Below are positions 1 through 13,000 of a stretch of DNA of 64,000 nucleotides, piece after piece. The position numbers were made by a program, and so were the translations under genes. The notes under the pieces were generated by a model. It did not search any database. It was not told the DNA's origin and saw nothing but the letters and a program-made list of their open reading frames with translations. Where the stretch lies: positions 16,879,501-16,943,500 of the forward strand of contig OX344749.2 in the NCBI GenBank assembly GCA_947034885.2. Reading direction: 5' to 3'. Every line of letters starts with the position of its first letter. The first letter of the stretch is position 1. This stretch comes from Thuidium tamariscinum. Its lineage: Eukaryota; Streptophyta; Bryopsida; Hypnales; Thuidiaceae.

Positions 1-344
1 AAGAGGTTGAAGATGGTGGGGCTGTCAGGGAGGACGACCAAGATAGCTTATCGCCGAGAGGGAGCGAGGAGAAACGGAAGGAGGAAAAACGGCTTAGGAA
101 AGAAGAGAAAAGGCTCCGGAGAGAGGAAAGGCATAAGAGGAAGAGGGAGGAGAAGCAGAAGCGGAAGGAGGAAAAGCGTGCGATGAAGGCCGGTACCATG
201 AACGGAGAGGACAAGAGGGATAGTCCCGACGGAATGCAGCACAGTGACGAAGAACACTCGGAATACGATCAAAAGCAGCTAGAGGATACGCTGCGGCACA
301 AAGCCCTAGAGTCACTGTTGGCCAAGAAGGCCGTATCTCACTAA
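1..344 (+). CDS. 3' end of a highly charged, SR/splicing-factor-like nuclear protein (partial)
   Basis: An open frame enters from the left edge (first complete codon at base 3) and ends at TAA 342-344, giving 113 visible residues. The first half is a dense Glu/Lys/Arg segment (repeats such as KRKEEKR and RREERHKRKR), predicted as a long charged helix or coiled coil. An acidic stretch and a short conserved-looking tail (LRHKALESLLAKKAVSH) follow. Charged K/E/R tracts with an 'xxLRxKALESL' tail are familiar from plant SR-related proteins such as the SRRM1/PWI-domain group, so a nuclear pre-mRNA processing role is plausible. That family assignment is from memory, and no defining domain is inside the window. 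Coding status is well supported by composition and open frame; the family name is tentative. The gene is convergent with the minus-strand gene ending at 2431. Confidence 0.7.
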   Translation, partial: EVEDGGAVREDDQDSLSPRGSEEKRKEEKRLRKEEKRLRREERHKRKREEKQKRKEEKRAMKAGTMNGEDKRDSPDGMQHSDEEHSEYDQKQLEDTLRHKALESLLAKKAVSH

Positions 345-2430
345 TGCTCTTGTTATTGGAAGATGTGTTTACAGAGGTGTTTCATGTGTGGTTGGCAGAG
401 ACTGTATTTGAGCTGTGAAGCTCAGATATAGAGGAAATGTGACTTGTCGTGGCTCATCGTGTTTGTAGGTAGTTGTAGTAGTTGGTTATCAAGGCAAAAT
501 GCGCCGTTTCCTCTTGTTGATTTGTCTTCTTACGGAATGTCCATGCTGGGCGGCAGGACCTTGACCACATTCGGAACCTGATAAATCTGGAGAAGGGCCT
601 TAAATGTCGAAGATTTAAAAGTGGCACCGTTGCTGGTAATATTTGCTGGCTTTTGCATGCAGTTTATGTTTTCGTGTACAGGACCAATCATCACACTTTG
701 GTTTCCTTACCTTGTGAAATGTGTCGCCTACTCACTGAGGAAACTATTCATGTTTTTTAAGTGCAGCTTGGATTGGATACACTGCAAGAACCTACCCTTT
801 GATTGCCAGGCAGCCTTCCGCAGGACATCTACAGTTGTTTCTTCACCTTTTTTGTTGGTTGCTAGTCTTTGCTCGCTTCGAAATCCTTTTGAGGCTTTGA
901 GACTCAGGTGAGGTTATGGTTAGTCTGCATGGTTATCGGCATCTAACTGTCTGTAATGGATTCATGTCCTATTTCCACGGAGAATGATTATTTTCATTGA
1001 ATCATATCATGAGTTCGCGTCTTGTTGACCTATGGTACACTGCCGTTGATGAAAAGAGTTGTGCCTTCATATTGTGCATGTCTTTTAATTCTGTTTGAAG
1101 CTGGCTAATTTTGTCTTTGTGTTTCTTTATTTTTCTTTGTTTGGGTTGCAAGGCTATCATTGTCATGTTCTAATTTCTTTGTATTTTAACTCCATAATCC
1201 CTGGAAAGCATTTGATTTTCTGTGGTATGCAGTTGAGAGGTGGATGGTTGTGTAGTTGAGTTGATCTTCAAATCAGCTTCATGATTATATCAATTGCGTA
1301 TCCTATCAATGTGGCAGATCTGTTATACCTGTAGGAGGGGCCTTAGAAGCAGCAAAGCTGTAGTGGCCAGTACGATAATTCATAATTTAGTACTGAGTGG
1401 TAGGGCATCTCCTGTGTTTGGTGTGAAACACTCATACTCGCTGCGTACTTGCAGCCATGCAATTCTGTGTTGCTAATTGATTTGTGTATGATTTATATTT
1501 TTGTTATTTTAATGCAACCGGAGATGGATAAGCTAATCAATTTTGAAACAGTTGATCTTAAAACAGTAGATTTTGAAACAGTTTCAATGGATCACTTCTG
1601 CATTACGTAGTATTTGATCATCAATATGACAGAAGAACCAGAGCCCTTTGCCTCGTCCTTTGTATCAGATTACTTTCTGAGTTCCTCTCTAGTGTGCAGC
1701 TTTTATCTTACGTGTGGTTACAGATTCAGGCTAAACATGTTTGTATCTTTTACATCAATTAATGCTCTCTAGTTGGGTGACGGCACTTTCTTTTATCTCG
1801 ACTCCAATTGGGATGTGTCCCAAAATCTTCCTGGTACATTCCTTTTGTTTGGCAATGCTGCTGCTGGTTTGCTGTTGCACTGCACAAACTACCATCGTTA
1901 GAATGTTGCAACGGAATTAGGAGCTGTTTAGAGCATTTCGAGACACTCTTGAATATGAAGCTATGGGTACTTGAACAGTGACTATTGAGTTACTGTGGAG
2001 ATACACTACTGAGTTCGAGGAATCAGCGTTTCATGTTGATTAGAGTTATGTCGCAGCTGTCAAATTGTACTAAGTTCTTCATGAGCTCTTCCTCACGCTT
2101 GGGGGCACGAGTAGCAAATTCACGAGACCAACGTTTCGCTACCCTTGAGCTGTGGACCAACTAACTGCATTCAAATTATTGTGATAGCATTTTAACTCTA
2201 CAAGAACGAAGGAAAAATTAGGCCAGCAATGTGGGTAAGTTCATGCGTACACCATGTGAACATTGGGAAAACGCACTTGCTGTTGGGCGGCACACCAAGC
2301 ACGTATGCAGCAGCCTTCATCCGCAAAACACACAGTTTGACAAGTTTTATCATGAGTAATCGCTGGGGCGAATAGAAATACATGGTAGCGGCATAGATTA
2401 AAACTTGCTTTCCAGTAACTTAACACAGCA
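345..2430. other. 3' UTR and intergenic sequence without a recognisable gene
   Basis: This T-rich stretch follows the stop codon at 344 and probably begins with that gene's 3' UTR. Open frames here are short (under 100 codons) and show no protein-like composition. It lies between two convergent genes, so both transcripts may end in it. I see no repeat copy shared with the rest of the window. Confidence 0.5.
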
Positions 2431-4417
2431 CTAGTTTACCAGAATTGAAGCACCAGTCAGTTCAGTAGGCAAATCCTTTAAAACTTCGTCTTCGCACAAG
2501 TACAAGAGATCGAGGATCGATAAGCAGAGGTTCAACGAGACGATGATTCCTGCCCGCTTCGACTCCCCTCTGCTTGGAAACACGGATGAACTCTGTAAGG
2601 TTTTAGTACTTTGCTTTCATCCGATATCACAGTATTGAATCACGTGCATATTTGGTTTCATGAACGCATGTGCTCTGCACTGCACTTACCTGAACTCCGC
2701 CAAAAGATCTTCGATGTATGCGCTCACGAGGGGTCCGGAACTAAGGTTAAAGCTGATGGCCTGCACAGTCACGAATTAGATATAACCTGTCACGCCTGAA
2801 GGATCTTGCTTTCAACACAGTTGTCACTACGGATAAGTATAACACGAGACTATGAAAGTGCTTTAAAATATTCGTGGAATAGTTTATGCAACCATGCTGT
2901 GGAGCACACCTCCATCAATTTAATTTCCTGCGAGCACGGAGGTACCAAAAGAATGAGTACGCAGGCTGGGATGCTTTCTTCCTGAGTTGATGTAATCATG
3001 ACCGATCTTGTCAAAGCTAGAGAAGTCAAGGAATCATACATTTAATATTCGCTCTAGTGCTATCTTTTCAGAAATAGTTGTCTCGAGTGCAACACAGCAT
3101 GCCTTGACAAATATAAGAGAAAATATGTTGATTTATTAGGTAGAGGGTACTGGTTAAATTTCCCTGGCAATCCAATGGCTCGTTCCTTATTGTTTGCAAT
3201 CGGAATCACTCTACAGAAAAGATAAATTGCACAAGTCATTTGTTATCCTAGCCTGCAACTGTGAAGTCTGCATCTGTTAGTAACAGAATCATTAACTCTT
3301 CAATTGAGTTTTCACAAAGAGGAATAAGCAAACTAACCGCATTTACAATGTCTCTTCTTGAGTAGTGATGATTCGAGATTAGTATTTTGGCGAGATTCTG
3401 AAGCTTTCTGATCGAAATTGGACGGGTCTCATGTATCTGTGATATCATTAAAACATGATCGACTGTTGGTCCATTTCAGAGTACAGCGGTCACTAAAGAG
3501 CGACAACTGACATGGCCGGCGACCGGAGCGTCATGATATCTGTCAAAGAGTCCAACAATTTAGCAAGGCATAATTTAGCTTGTAACTACCTTGCTTGCGA
3601 TCCAGAGGCATATAAGGCTGTTCAAGTGAACATCATTAGTTTCAATTGGGCAGCTCTGCTGTTGCCTGCACATTGACGGGAAGTAGAAAATCAAACAGTG
3701 CGTCCAAGAGCAACCTTAAAAGTTCAGATGCAGCAATTATGTACTTGTTCCCCATCACCTTTCAAGGAAAGGCAGGTATCGCTCGTGAAAGAAGAGGACT
3801 GCGCAATACTTAGTCATACTCTGGGGCTTAAAACTCTGCGTGCAACAACTTGTCTTAGAGAATCCTGAAAGCCAATTCAAGACTGAAAAATGCACGCAAA
3901 CGTGAAATCTCTTACTGAGACAATGGAAATTTTAACGTATCAGGAAAGACAAAAACGTCATACCAATTTCCTAATAGCTTGGAGAAGAAACGCCAGATAG
4001 CAACGACGTTGCTTGCTTGGTAGAAGCATATTTGGCAACTTCGAAGATGGTCACAGAAAATGAACTAACAAGTACGTTGTACAGCAACACAAACAATTTA
4101 GCTTATAGACCAGTCTCACAAGTCCGTTGCGCGAGTAAACCTGTTAATATGCACAAAAAGGAGAAATGAATTTACGAATTCACCAGGTCGCCGAAACGCG
4201 CTTCTAATCCAAGCACAGCAGCAGACGAATACTAAGCACTTCGTCTATCTTCCTAACAAGATTCTCAATTCCAGATATACAGAACATCTATCTTGGGAAT
4301 GCAGATGTCTCTGCTAATTAAGCTAAGATTTGAAGATGCAATGACTGACTGCTCAAGGCTTGTCCGGGCTAGACGCACTACTGCTCGCCACTTCCTGATG
4401 GCGTTCATTACTCGCAT
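2431..4417 (-). CDS. Unrecognised multi-exon protein gene (exon model partial)
   Basis: Several short minus-strand segments look like real exons because open frame, splice consensus and phase agree. The last three join cleanly. Exon 2910-3016 ends at GTGTGC. Exon 2690-2760 is bounded by GTGCAG and GTAAGT. The terminal exon 2431-2590 reads through CLSILDLLYLCEDEVLKDLP to a TAG. Further candidates are 3590-3665 (HLNSLICLWIASK), 3820-3864 (DSLRQVVARRVLSPR), 3964 to about 4029 (KQRRCYLAFLLQAIRKL) and 3255-3440. A possible first Met is at 4417 (MRVMNAIRKWRAVVRLART). The product is Leu-rich and helical in character. I do not recognise the family and assign no function. Exons between 3016 and 3590 could not be phased, so the model is incomplete and the 5' end is uncertain. 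Confidence 0.5.
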
Positions 4418-4813
4418 CTCTGTACATTAGAATCAGTTTACTCAGCTGAGTTTTGACGCGCAGGGAGACGACAATCAAGATCAAGAGATATTCTTCATAA
4501 CTCATCAAAACTCTTGAACTTCATCGAATTTCAAGGACAGGGTAAAATCGACTGGCACGCGAAATTCTGTACCGCTGCAACCTCGACACGAACGAATAAT
4601 GCTCAGTATCAAAATTGGTGGTGAATATTAAAATCAACAGGCTCAATGACCTCGAGCGCGGTTGAGCATTTTGAAAAGACGGAAGCGGCGGGTCCTGAGG
4701 TCGCTGTCTGTCGTGAGCGGCAAGGCAGCAGGGCGGAACGCCGTCATCCATCCGTGGAGAGGGTTTCATTCGATATTGAACGAAAGGGGTTGGACGAATT
4801 TGTTCTTCTTTAA
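4418..4813. promoter_or_regulatory. Putative 5' region of the minus-strand gene
   Basis: This stretch is more GC-rich than the repeat block to its right and carries no convincing exon. Its position immediately upstream of the candidate start of the minus-strand gene makes it the likely promoter and 5' leader. Opposing short frames on both strands (around 4520-4847) have no recognisable content. Confidence 0.3.
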
Positions 4814-5526
4814 CCCTTTAAGGACGGACGTATCACCACTGGTTTGAAGCCTCCTTGCCTCACTCAGCTTGTTACCATTTTCGAAGCAGATATGTCTGAA
4901 ATTTATTTTTAAGAGATGAAAGTACATGTCTTCTATACTCCTCAAAAAATTAAATTTTTTTAGGAAAATTGATTTTTATGTGAATTTTCGAAAAAAAGTG
5001 AAGAAAAAATCATAAAAAATAGAAAACTCTCTCAAAAAATCTGAAAATTTCACCATGTGTGTACATTATAGTGACAAACATCATGGTGGAAACTCAATTT
5101 CCGTGTACTTCTATAAATAGGATGCAATGGACATTAAAAATGCAGCCAAAGTTCAAAATACAATAAAATATTCAATTTTGCGAATTTTTTCAAAATTTCA
5201 ATTGAAGTAGAAACTAGAGTGGAGGACCTTCATTTCATTGGTTGGGCCCAAATTCAAAAAATGTCATTTCCAAGGAGAAATTTTAGATTCAGTCAATTTC
5301 TCAAAATACACTATATTGGCAAATTTTGCCATCTGTTTTCTCTAATTACTTCTCAACTATATGAAAACAAATAGTAGTTAAACTAAAAACTAAATTGGAG
5401 ATTCTTTACAACTCAAAGTGAAAAGTCTTAAAAAAAAAAGTGGATGAAAAAACTATTGTTTAGGTCTTTTTCTACCCTTGCAAAGTCATCCAAATGCCAA
5501 AAAATGGTGTTGGCCTTGCTTAAGGG
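4814..5526. mobile_element. TTAA-flanked, piggyBac-like non-autonomous element
   Basis: The element begins CCCTTTAAGGACGG and ends TTGCTTAAGGG. Direct TTAA copies lie immediately outside at 4810-4813 and 5527-5530. Terminal CCC/GGG with a TTAA duplication is the hallmark of the piggyBac superfamily; other TTAA-specific groups exist. The 713-bp interior is extremely AT-rich with no open frame of note, so it would depend on a transposase encoded elsewhere. Part of the interior (about 5150-5240) resembles, in inverted orientation, sequence near 7540-7650. Confidence 0.6.
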
Positions 5527-5530
5527 TTAA

Positions 5531-8500
5531 CCATATCAACTTCCCGCTTGGTCAAACTTTTTCTATATAAAAACACACATTTCGAAAATTTGATGTCTTT
5601 ATGATGTAGAAAAATATATCAAAAGTTTAGTTTCAATTTTGAATAGTAAAGAAAGTTTTAAATGAATTTTATACAATTTTTTAAAAAAATTGATCTAATA
5701 AATGATTAAAAAAATGTTGAAAATAGTATGAATTTATCAAGAGAATTGAAGATAGTAATGATAAACATCATAGTATAAATGGAGAATTCTGTGAACTCAT
5801 ACCAAAAAAACAAGTGATAGAAAGAGCTCAAAGATGTAATTAATGTGTTCAAGATGCTATTTTTAAAATAATAAAATTCACTATTTTTAAATTTTCAATA
5901 TAATTCTAAATAGAATAAATAGAATATTGAAGCTACATTTCTATAGGCAAGTTTCAAAGTTTGAACCACATGAAAATTGAGGTTTGACTCTTAAAATGCT
6001 CCTTGGACTTACAGTGTCCTTTGAAGAATAATATAAAAATACTTGTGATGATCAGGAATTCCATTATCATTGTAAGAATATAGTAAGTTGTATACAAATA
6101 ATATAAAGGAAGTACTTCAAATTTCAAATTTTGCAAGCAAGACAAGGGATTTGAATTCTTTTCATATTTGTTGCCTTTATGTTTTACCTTTAATTGTTAA
6201 TTGTAACCTTTTCTAATACAAGAGAGTGAGGTAGTAATTTTTGTCATAAAAAGATTTGAAGAAGAGAAAATTGAACTAAGCAAGTCCATCTAGTAGAATA
6301 AATTCACATCAAATAATATCTTACTACTTAAAAAGAGAAATTAAAATAATCTCTCTAATACTCATGAGTCAAAATAATCCTACTTGATTAAACAATTCCT
6401 ATTGTATATCATCCACCTTGACACAACCTTCACCCTTTTCCTTGCCTAGTCTAAAAAAGCACAACATTACTGACCTTCAATGTTAAACTATCTCCAACTA
6501 CAACATCTGATCTTCTTCCATATCCAACTACATATCTACACATCATCATCTAGGATGGAGTTACTTCTTTCTTACGATTAGTTATGACCTATTTGTATGA
6601 ATGTACTCCAAATCTCAAATGGTTATATAAGAGACCAAAATACATGATATTAGATTAAGCAATATTAACCCTATACTACAAACAAGGACCTGCAAAAGTC
6701 TTTTTGACAAATAGAAAGTTGTACAAGAGACGGAAGATGACTTTTTTTCATCCAATTTTTTAATTCATTGAGAAGATTGTTATAGAAGTGTGGGCACCAA
6801 ATACTTAGTGAATGATGATAGAAATATGTTTAGAGAAATTTTGATTCCAAAAGAACAGATTGGTGTATTGTGTATTTTGGCAATTATTTTTTTTAATCTT
6901 AATTTGAATTTAAGCCATAAAAGTGATATTTTTTAAATTTTGATACCTACCACAGAATTTTAGCAAATCAAGTCTAGTTTCTATTCAAATATGAAATTTT
7001 CAAAAAGTCCTCAAATTCAATATATTCATGTTTGATATGAATTATTTCAATTTTATTCAAAAATTTGTAGTAATTTCAAATTTTCACAAAAGAAATTCAA
7101 ATTTGTAAGGTTAGCTATATAAACTATATATGCCAAGTAATCTCTAAAATATAAAACACAAAAATTCCATTCATTATTTGATGGCAAAATGAAGCATCTT
7201 AGATAGATAGAGGACTTTGATATTTGATGAAATGGTCATAGACTCTAGATTCTAGATTATTCAAGGTTAACCTTGTAATGCTATAGCAAACACTTAGTAT
7301 CTAATGGATCTCTTCACTTAGCACTATAAGATGGAAAAAAAAATTTCATCCATTTTATTTATTGAGAGAATACTCTAGTACATTTTCAATGAATAATATT
7401 GTAAAGTCTCTCCTTATGGTCTTATTATCTTTCCTAAAAAAACAAACTCAATCCATAGATCTTCCTTATAGTATAGTTGGGCCATTTTCTTTTCTCTTGG
7501 TGTGAATTTCAACTATAATAGAATGATGATTTTTTAAATTAAGTCCAACCAATGAAATGAAGCTTGCTAAATATAGTCTCTACTCTAATTGGAAAATCAT
7601 TTTAATTTTTTTTGAAATTTCAACATTTTATAGCAATATAAACTTTGGGCCTATAATAATGGTTTGTTGATTTTTTAATTTTAGAACGACATGATAACTT
7701 TAGTTATTACAATGATTTTCTATACTATAAAATATACCTATGGCGAAGTTTTCATATTTTTTGAGTATATTTTGTGTTTGATGTCAATTTTCATCATTTC
7801 TTTCTTTACTTTTAGTAGGCATATGATGTCATCTTTAAAAAATATGTCATGTATATCTAAGGTAGAACCACCTATATCTGATCACTTAAGCAAGTGTAGA
7901 TGAGATCATGAGGAGTATGAAGCAATGCAAATTTTTTCCATGCAGAAAGATAGGAAATATGGGGATTGCAATTTTTTCATAATTATATTCCCAAAATTGA
8001 AATTACTATGATTTTTGGAAGCCAAAAAATACTCTAAACCTATAGCCAATGTCTAGATTCTTCTAATTTTCATCATTCAAGAGACTACTCTCTAGAATCA
8101 CTTTATTTGCCACACTTTATGACACTTTGGGACATGTGTCATGACCTTACTAGTCCCAATCTTGAAAATGAAGAAAAAACTCTGCCAAGCTTCTTGTAGC
8201 TAGTTGCTTTATATTTCACCCATTTGCAATGAAATTCCATTTCATTTCTTAAAAGAATTAATTAATTAAAAAAACAAAAATATTCCAAGCTTAGATTGAA
8301 ACTCTCTTCTAGCCTTAGTTGGAAAAAATCACCTAGGTTTGGATATGGGTCCCTATTTTAGAATAGGGGGTTCAACCTAGTTGAGGTTTGAAATCAATGA
8401 TCATAGGCCCGTCCTTACCAATCCTTTTTTTTGCTTTTTGAAAAAGTATCAAGATGGCGATCACTTCAAATTTGGAGAAGCATTGTATTTCTACATTTAT

Positions 8501-8699
8501 CTGTCTTTTTGAGTTAAAAATACTTTTCCATCATATTAATATACTTTTTCATCCAAATTTAGTGACTTCATCCATACTTTAAAAAGAATTGAAAATTTTT
8601 TGACTAAAAAAGATTACTTTTATCTAGTGAAAAAAAGACATTTATTTTGAAATGGTGCAATCTGGCCCCATGGTGCCGGAAAAAGAAAGGGCTGGTCCG
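5531..8699. repeat. AT-rich intergenic tract of decayed repeats
   Basis: This is about 3.2 kb of very AT-rich DNA with no coding-like frame. The region near 7540-7650 is similar, inverted, to 5150-5240. The end around 8650-8700 (tggtgcaatctggc) matches, inverted, the block near 58806-58870. At 8225-8255 there is one copy of the short palindromic motif (caatgaaattccatttcatt) also found at 27573 and 43617. No element boundaries could be set. Confidence 0.5.
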
Positions 8700-9663
8700 T
8701 CCTTATAGGGAGCGCAAATAGTGCCCCTCAAAGTTTTCAGTCAAATTCAAAGTGCTATAACTTTTGCATCTGATGTCCAAATTCAATAAAACTTATTGGC
8801 AAAATTTTGCGTTGTCTTCTAGTTTGTGTGGTAAAATTTTCAGATCAATAAAAAACGTGATGGTTTTTTGGCAACCAATCAAAGTTTGCAGGTTCAATTT
8901 GAGTTCAGAAACTGCATTTTAGGGCTGCAACTTCGGGGGCTTGTTTCTCTTTCATCAAATGATCATTTTCAATAACAGTTGTTGGATTTTGTTCCCCTTG
9001 AAGTCTAGTTTGTGTGGTAAGATTTTCCTATCTGTTCAAGTTGTTTTGAATGTTTGGGAGCAATTCAAAGTTCAAAATCCAACCATTTTTGGAATATACT
9101 AAACTCTGACAGCTTGTTTCTTCTTCATATAGAGTCCATTTTCAATAAAATTAACTTGTTGGAAAAGTTGCGCACACTAGTCTAGTTTGTATGACTAAAG
9201 TTTCATGTCAATCCAAGAAGTTATGAGTGATTGAGAAGCATTCTAGTAAAGGGAGGTTCAGCCTTAGATGTAGTTTTTGTAGTTTTTCTTGCTAATTTTT
9301 GACATTTCAAAGCCGTTTCGTGGATATAATGAGTCAATCGAGTTTTTTTTTTCCACCAATATATTTGTATACTAGTTTTGAATCACTTTGTAATGTAAAG
9401 TTTTTCATTTGAGTAGGTTTAGAAATCAAATTTCATCTTCAAATGTGTTTTTGGGAAAATATTAGCATCCATTTTCAGCACTAAAACATTATAATCTTGC
9501 AATCGATGCGGTCAAATGACTCCAAATTTTGTACATATCATCTACAACATGTCTACTACAAGATTGTACGGTTGAAATTTGTATAGCTTAGTGAAATTTA
9601 GATCTATAAGGCTTCAAGAGCTATGATGTTTTTGAACCTGTTTCTGCCAGAGGCCTTGAGGGG
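8700..9663 (+). mobile_element. Repeat family B, copy 1
   Basis: The right terminus (CCTTGAGGGG followed by TTAA 9664-9667) is clear; the left end is degraded. The sequence is closely related to the reverse-oriented copy at 59181-60163 and to the interrupted copy at 32039-34581. It is uninterrupted at the two points where the 32-34 kb copy carries insertions, so it serves as the in-window empty-site reference. There is no open reading frame. Confidence 0.6.
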
Positions 9664-9667
9664 TTAA

Positions 9668-10097
9668 GTAGGTATGAGTAATAAATTGTGAAAGGGGAGG
9701 TCGCTGTCTTCGGTAATGTGCGGAAGTGATTCATCCATCTTGAGGAGTAGTTTTTCATTCGTCTAAACTCAAGAAAGCGAGGACAGATTCGACGAAGAAT
9801 TTGGACTTGCTCTGTTCTCCGTCGCCTGTGGGAGGCTGAGAGTGGATAGCGTTTGCATCTCTTTCTTGCATCTTGGGAGCTTCGGTTCAGCTCCCCTGAT
9901 TGTTGCGATATTTCAATCGCGGCATTTTATTTCTTAGTTTTCCGAATTCGGGATTTCTTCGCCGGGTGTCTGGAAGACGGAAGTAGGAAAATGTGCGGGG
10001 AGATTAGAATTAGTCGAGACGTTTCTTTGTTGTGTTTGTAGGTTTAGGCTGTTTTGGTGTTTTTTAGTGTATTGGTGTGCTGGAGTTGGTGGCCATA
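9668..10097 (+). promoter_or_regulatory. Promoter and 5' leader of the SET-domain gene
   Basis: Composition changes sharply from AT-rich repeat to mixed sequence right after the TTAA at 9664-9667. The stretch runs up to the ATG at 10098 and contains no other gene. A repeat insertion therefore lies only about 430 bp from the start codon and could affect expression; no specific motif is called. Confidence 0.35.
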
Positions 10098-13000
10098 ATG
10101 TCAGCCTCTGCAGCAGGAATCAGCTACAGTGGCGCTACGAGTTTGCATTCGGGAATCGCAAGTGGCCGAGGCCATGGAGCTCCTTGTTGCTGTCCCTCTA
10201 GGTCTTCTTCTGCCGTGCTGAACACTTCTCTCGGCGCGGGAAGAAATCTGTGCCCCCCGAGGTTCCGGACGCAGAATGTGAGCACGAGCAGCATTAAATG
10301 CGGTGCCCGCGTTCGGAATGCGCTCACCACGGATGTGTACCAGCAAGACGAGCAGAACTTGGCTCAAACTAGGAAAGAGGAGCACGAAAGCGGGATTGAT
10401 TTGAAGCAGTGGATGCATGAACAGGGGTTGCCCGAGTGTAAAGTAGCTTTGTCGGAGCACCGGCCATGGGAAGGCGATAAGGGAAGGCCTATTCATTACG
10501 TGGTAGCCAGCCAAGACCTGCAGGTGATTGAATTTCAAATTTGCGATGTGCAGTTTGTCACATCCCTCAGAATCAATGCAAGAGATGTTGAACAAGCACT
10601 GCTTTCAATTCACTAACGCAGTGTTTAGGTTGGAATTTTCTTCTTTGGAATTCTCAGTGTAATTGTTGATAGTTTCATGACTTTATTGGTATGACTGCGT
10701 GCAGCCTGGTGAAGTGGCATTAACCGTCCCAAAGTCTCTCGTCGTCACATTGGAGAGAGTTCTAGGAGACGAAACAATAGGTACGGACATTTCGATTCAC
10801 TTCGTCTTCATAATGAAGCCTCGTGTGCCATTTCGTGACTGGCACATGCCGGTGATTTAACGATTCAACTAAAACTTTTTTTTTGTCGGGACGATCCATC
10901 CTTTTGAATTTATGTAGTTCATGAATCTTAGTAGATCTGCACTTTTTGCATCGAAAGTTGTAGCTGTGCAGTGCTTGATGTTCGGACCTAACAATCTGAG
11001 TTGAAGAGAGTTAGTTAATTATGGTGTTGAGATTTGGAGGTCGCAGTAATTTTCATCGTGGTTAAAGGTGATCGGTCACCTTATTTGTCTATGTGATGGC
11101 TTTTCATTGCTCCCGGTCACTTCCTTTGATGAGTTTCAACCTTCATCTTTTCCCACATATTCGTTTCGATCTGTGCCTTACTGATAAAGGTTTCTTTTGG
11201 AACTCTCTGCAGCCGAGTTACTGACAACGAACAAGCTCTCGGAACTTGCTTGCCTAGCTCTTTATCTAATGTACGAGAAAAAGCAAGGGAAGGAATCGTA
11301 CTGGTACCCTTACATTCGGGAACTCGACAGGCAAAGAGGACGGGGGCAGCTTGCTGTGGAGTCACCGTTGCTCTGGTCTCGAGACGAGCTAAATGACTAT
11401 TTTGCAGGAAGCACCATGAAGGTTTTGCCTCATGTGCATGCTTTGATGTGTCTGCAATTTTCATTATTTTTAGAAGAAATTCAGTTAATTTATTGAGTCA
11501 GATACGACAGTCGGTTACGTAATCACTCTAGTTATACTTTGATTTAATTCCTGGGTTTCAAATTACGTAAGAATGGACTCAAGATTTTAAGAATTAGTAG
11601 ACAACTGTAGTAATAATGAAGTGCTTGTTGTTGAATTATGTACTCAGTGTGGCAAGTGGAAGATCGTTTTACGCCTTCTTAATCAACTTCTTGTCCAAAT
11701 ATTGTGTGACTTTTTATCAATCGTGTGATATTTTCTTCTGGCCAATGCAGGAGGTTGTACTCGAAAGATTGGCTGGCATTAAACGGGAATATGAAGAGCT
11801 TGACACAGTATGGTTTATGGCTGGTTCTTTATTTAAGGTATTCTCGTCTCTAACATCTCAATTTGACATGAAGCCGAATTGCACATTCCGCCCTCATGCT
11901 TTTGTGCAGAGAACTGTTGGTAGAAAGTAGTTCTGATTTTACTGACCATGGTTCCTTGATTTTTTGAACAGCAATATCCCTTCGACTTACCAACAGAGGC
12001 ATTCTCATTTGACATATTTAAGCAAGCCTTTGTGGCAGTGCAGTCCTGCGTTGTCCATCTCCAGGTATTTCTTGCCGAGACATGGATCACTAACATACTA
12101 AGCAATTGTTCTTACACTATTATACCCCTTGAGTTCTGTTGTATCATTGCTTAATTCAAAGAGCTTTTAGAATGCGTCTACATCCCTGCAACATGGTTGT
12201 TTATTGCTTCATCAACGAAGGCATTGCATATTTTATCAGTTGTTATGTGTCTTGTAGAAAAAATAGCTCTTGAAATTCTGTGTCACAATGGGCGATGCAC
12301 GCTAATTGCTATAGTTTCTTATCATGAAACAGTTTCTTAGATATTAAAGTTTAGAATCTACAATTTACTAGTACACCCCGTTGCAAACTTTGCAAAAATT
12401 CCTCCACAAAACGAAGAATAAGTCTCCTTTCTAAAGATTGTCAATAGTGAGATCTAATTTCAAGTTCGGTAGTTTCCCTATTGCATCCATCTTTATTCGC
12501 GATTAATGAGTGAGTGGATGAGGACATTAACATTCACGGGGATGAAAACGTGACAGGATTTCTTGACACTGTTTATTTAAAATAATAGATGTTGAGAGCC
12601 TGTTAAAGTATGCACAAAACGAAAGACCATGAATATCAATGTAGAGTACTTCCACCATGCCGTCATGAATTTGGCTTGTGTCTCATTGGTCTGTCAAGTT
12701 GTTGCTTTTTGTCTGGAGGCTTCGTAAAGTGGGACTGCTTCAATTATTGAATTCACTCGATACGTATTGACGTAAACTGCTTCGAATGACTATGTATTTG
12801 CAGGGAGTGAGTCTCGCAAGACGTTTCGCATTAGTTCCGTTGGGTCCTCCACTTCTGGCGTATAAGAGCAACTGCAAAGCGATGTTAAAGGCGGTTGGTG
12901 ATAACGTCCAGCTAGAAGTTGATCGTGCTTACAAGGCGGGTGATCCTATATCCGTGTGGTATGTCGTCAAGTTCTTAGCCTATCAAATTATTTTCACTGA

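Noticed and set aside
4814..9663. One 4.85-kb transposon from the TTAACCC at 4810 to the GGGTTAA at 9661
   Set aside because: The left end pairs better with the end at 5526, and the right end belongs to family B; no transposase lies between.
10101..10595. 164-codon minus-strand open frame
   Set aside because: It is the antisense shadow of exon 1 of the SET-domain gene, whose frame is supported by homology and splicing.
11616..11930. 104-codon frame with a hydrophobic start
   Set aside because: It is intron sequence read into exon 4 of the SET-domain gene; the acceptor at 11750 is well supported.
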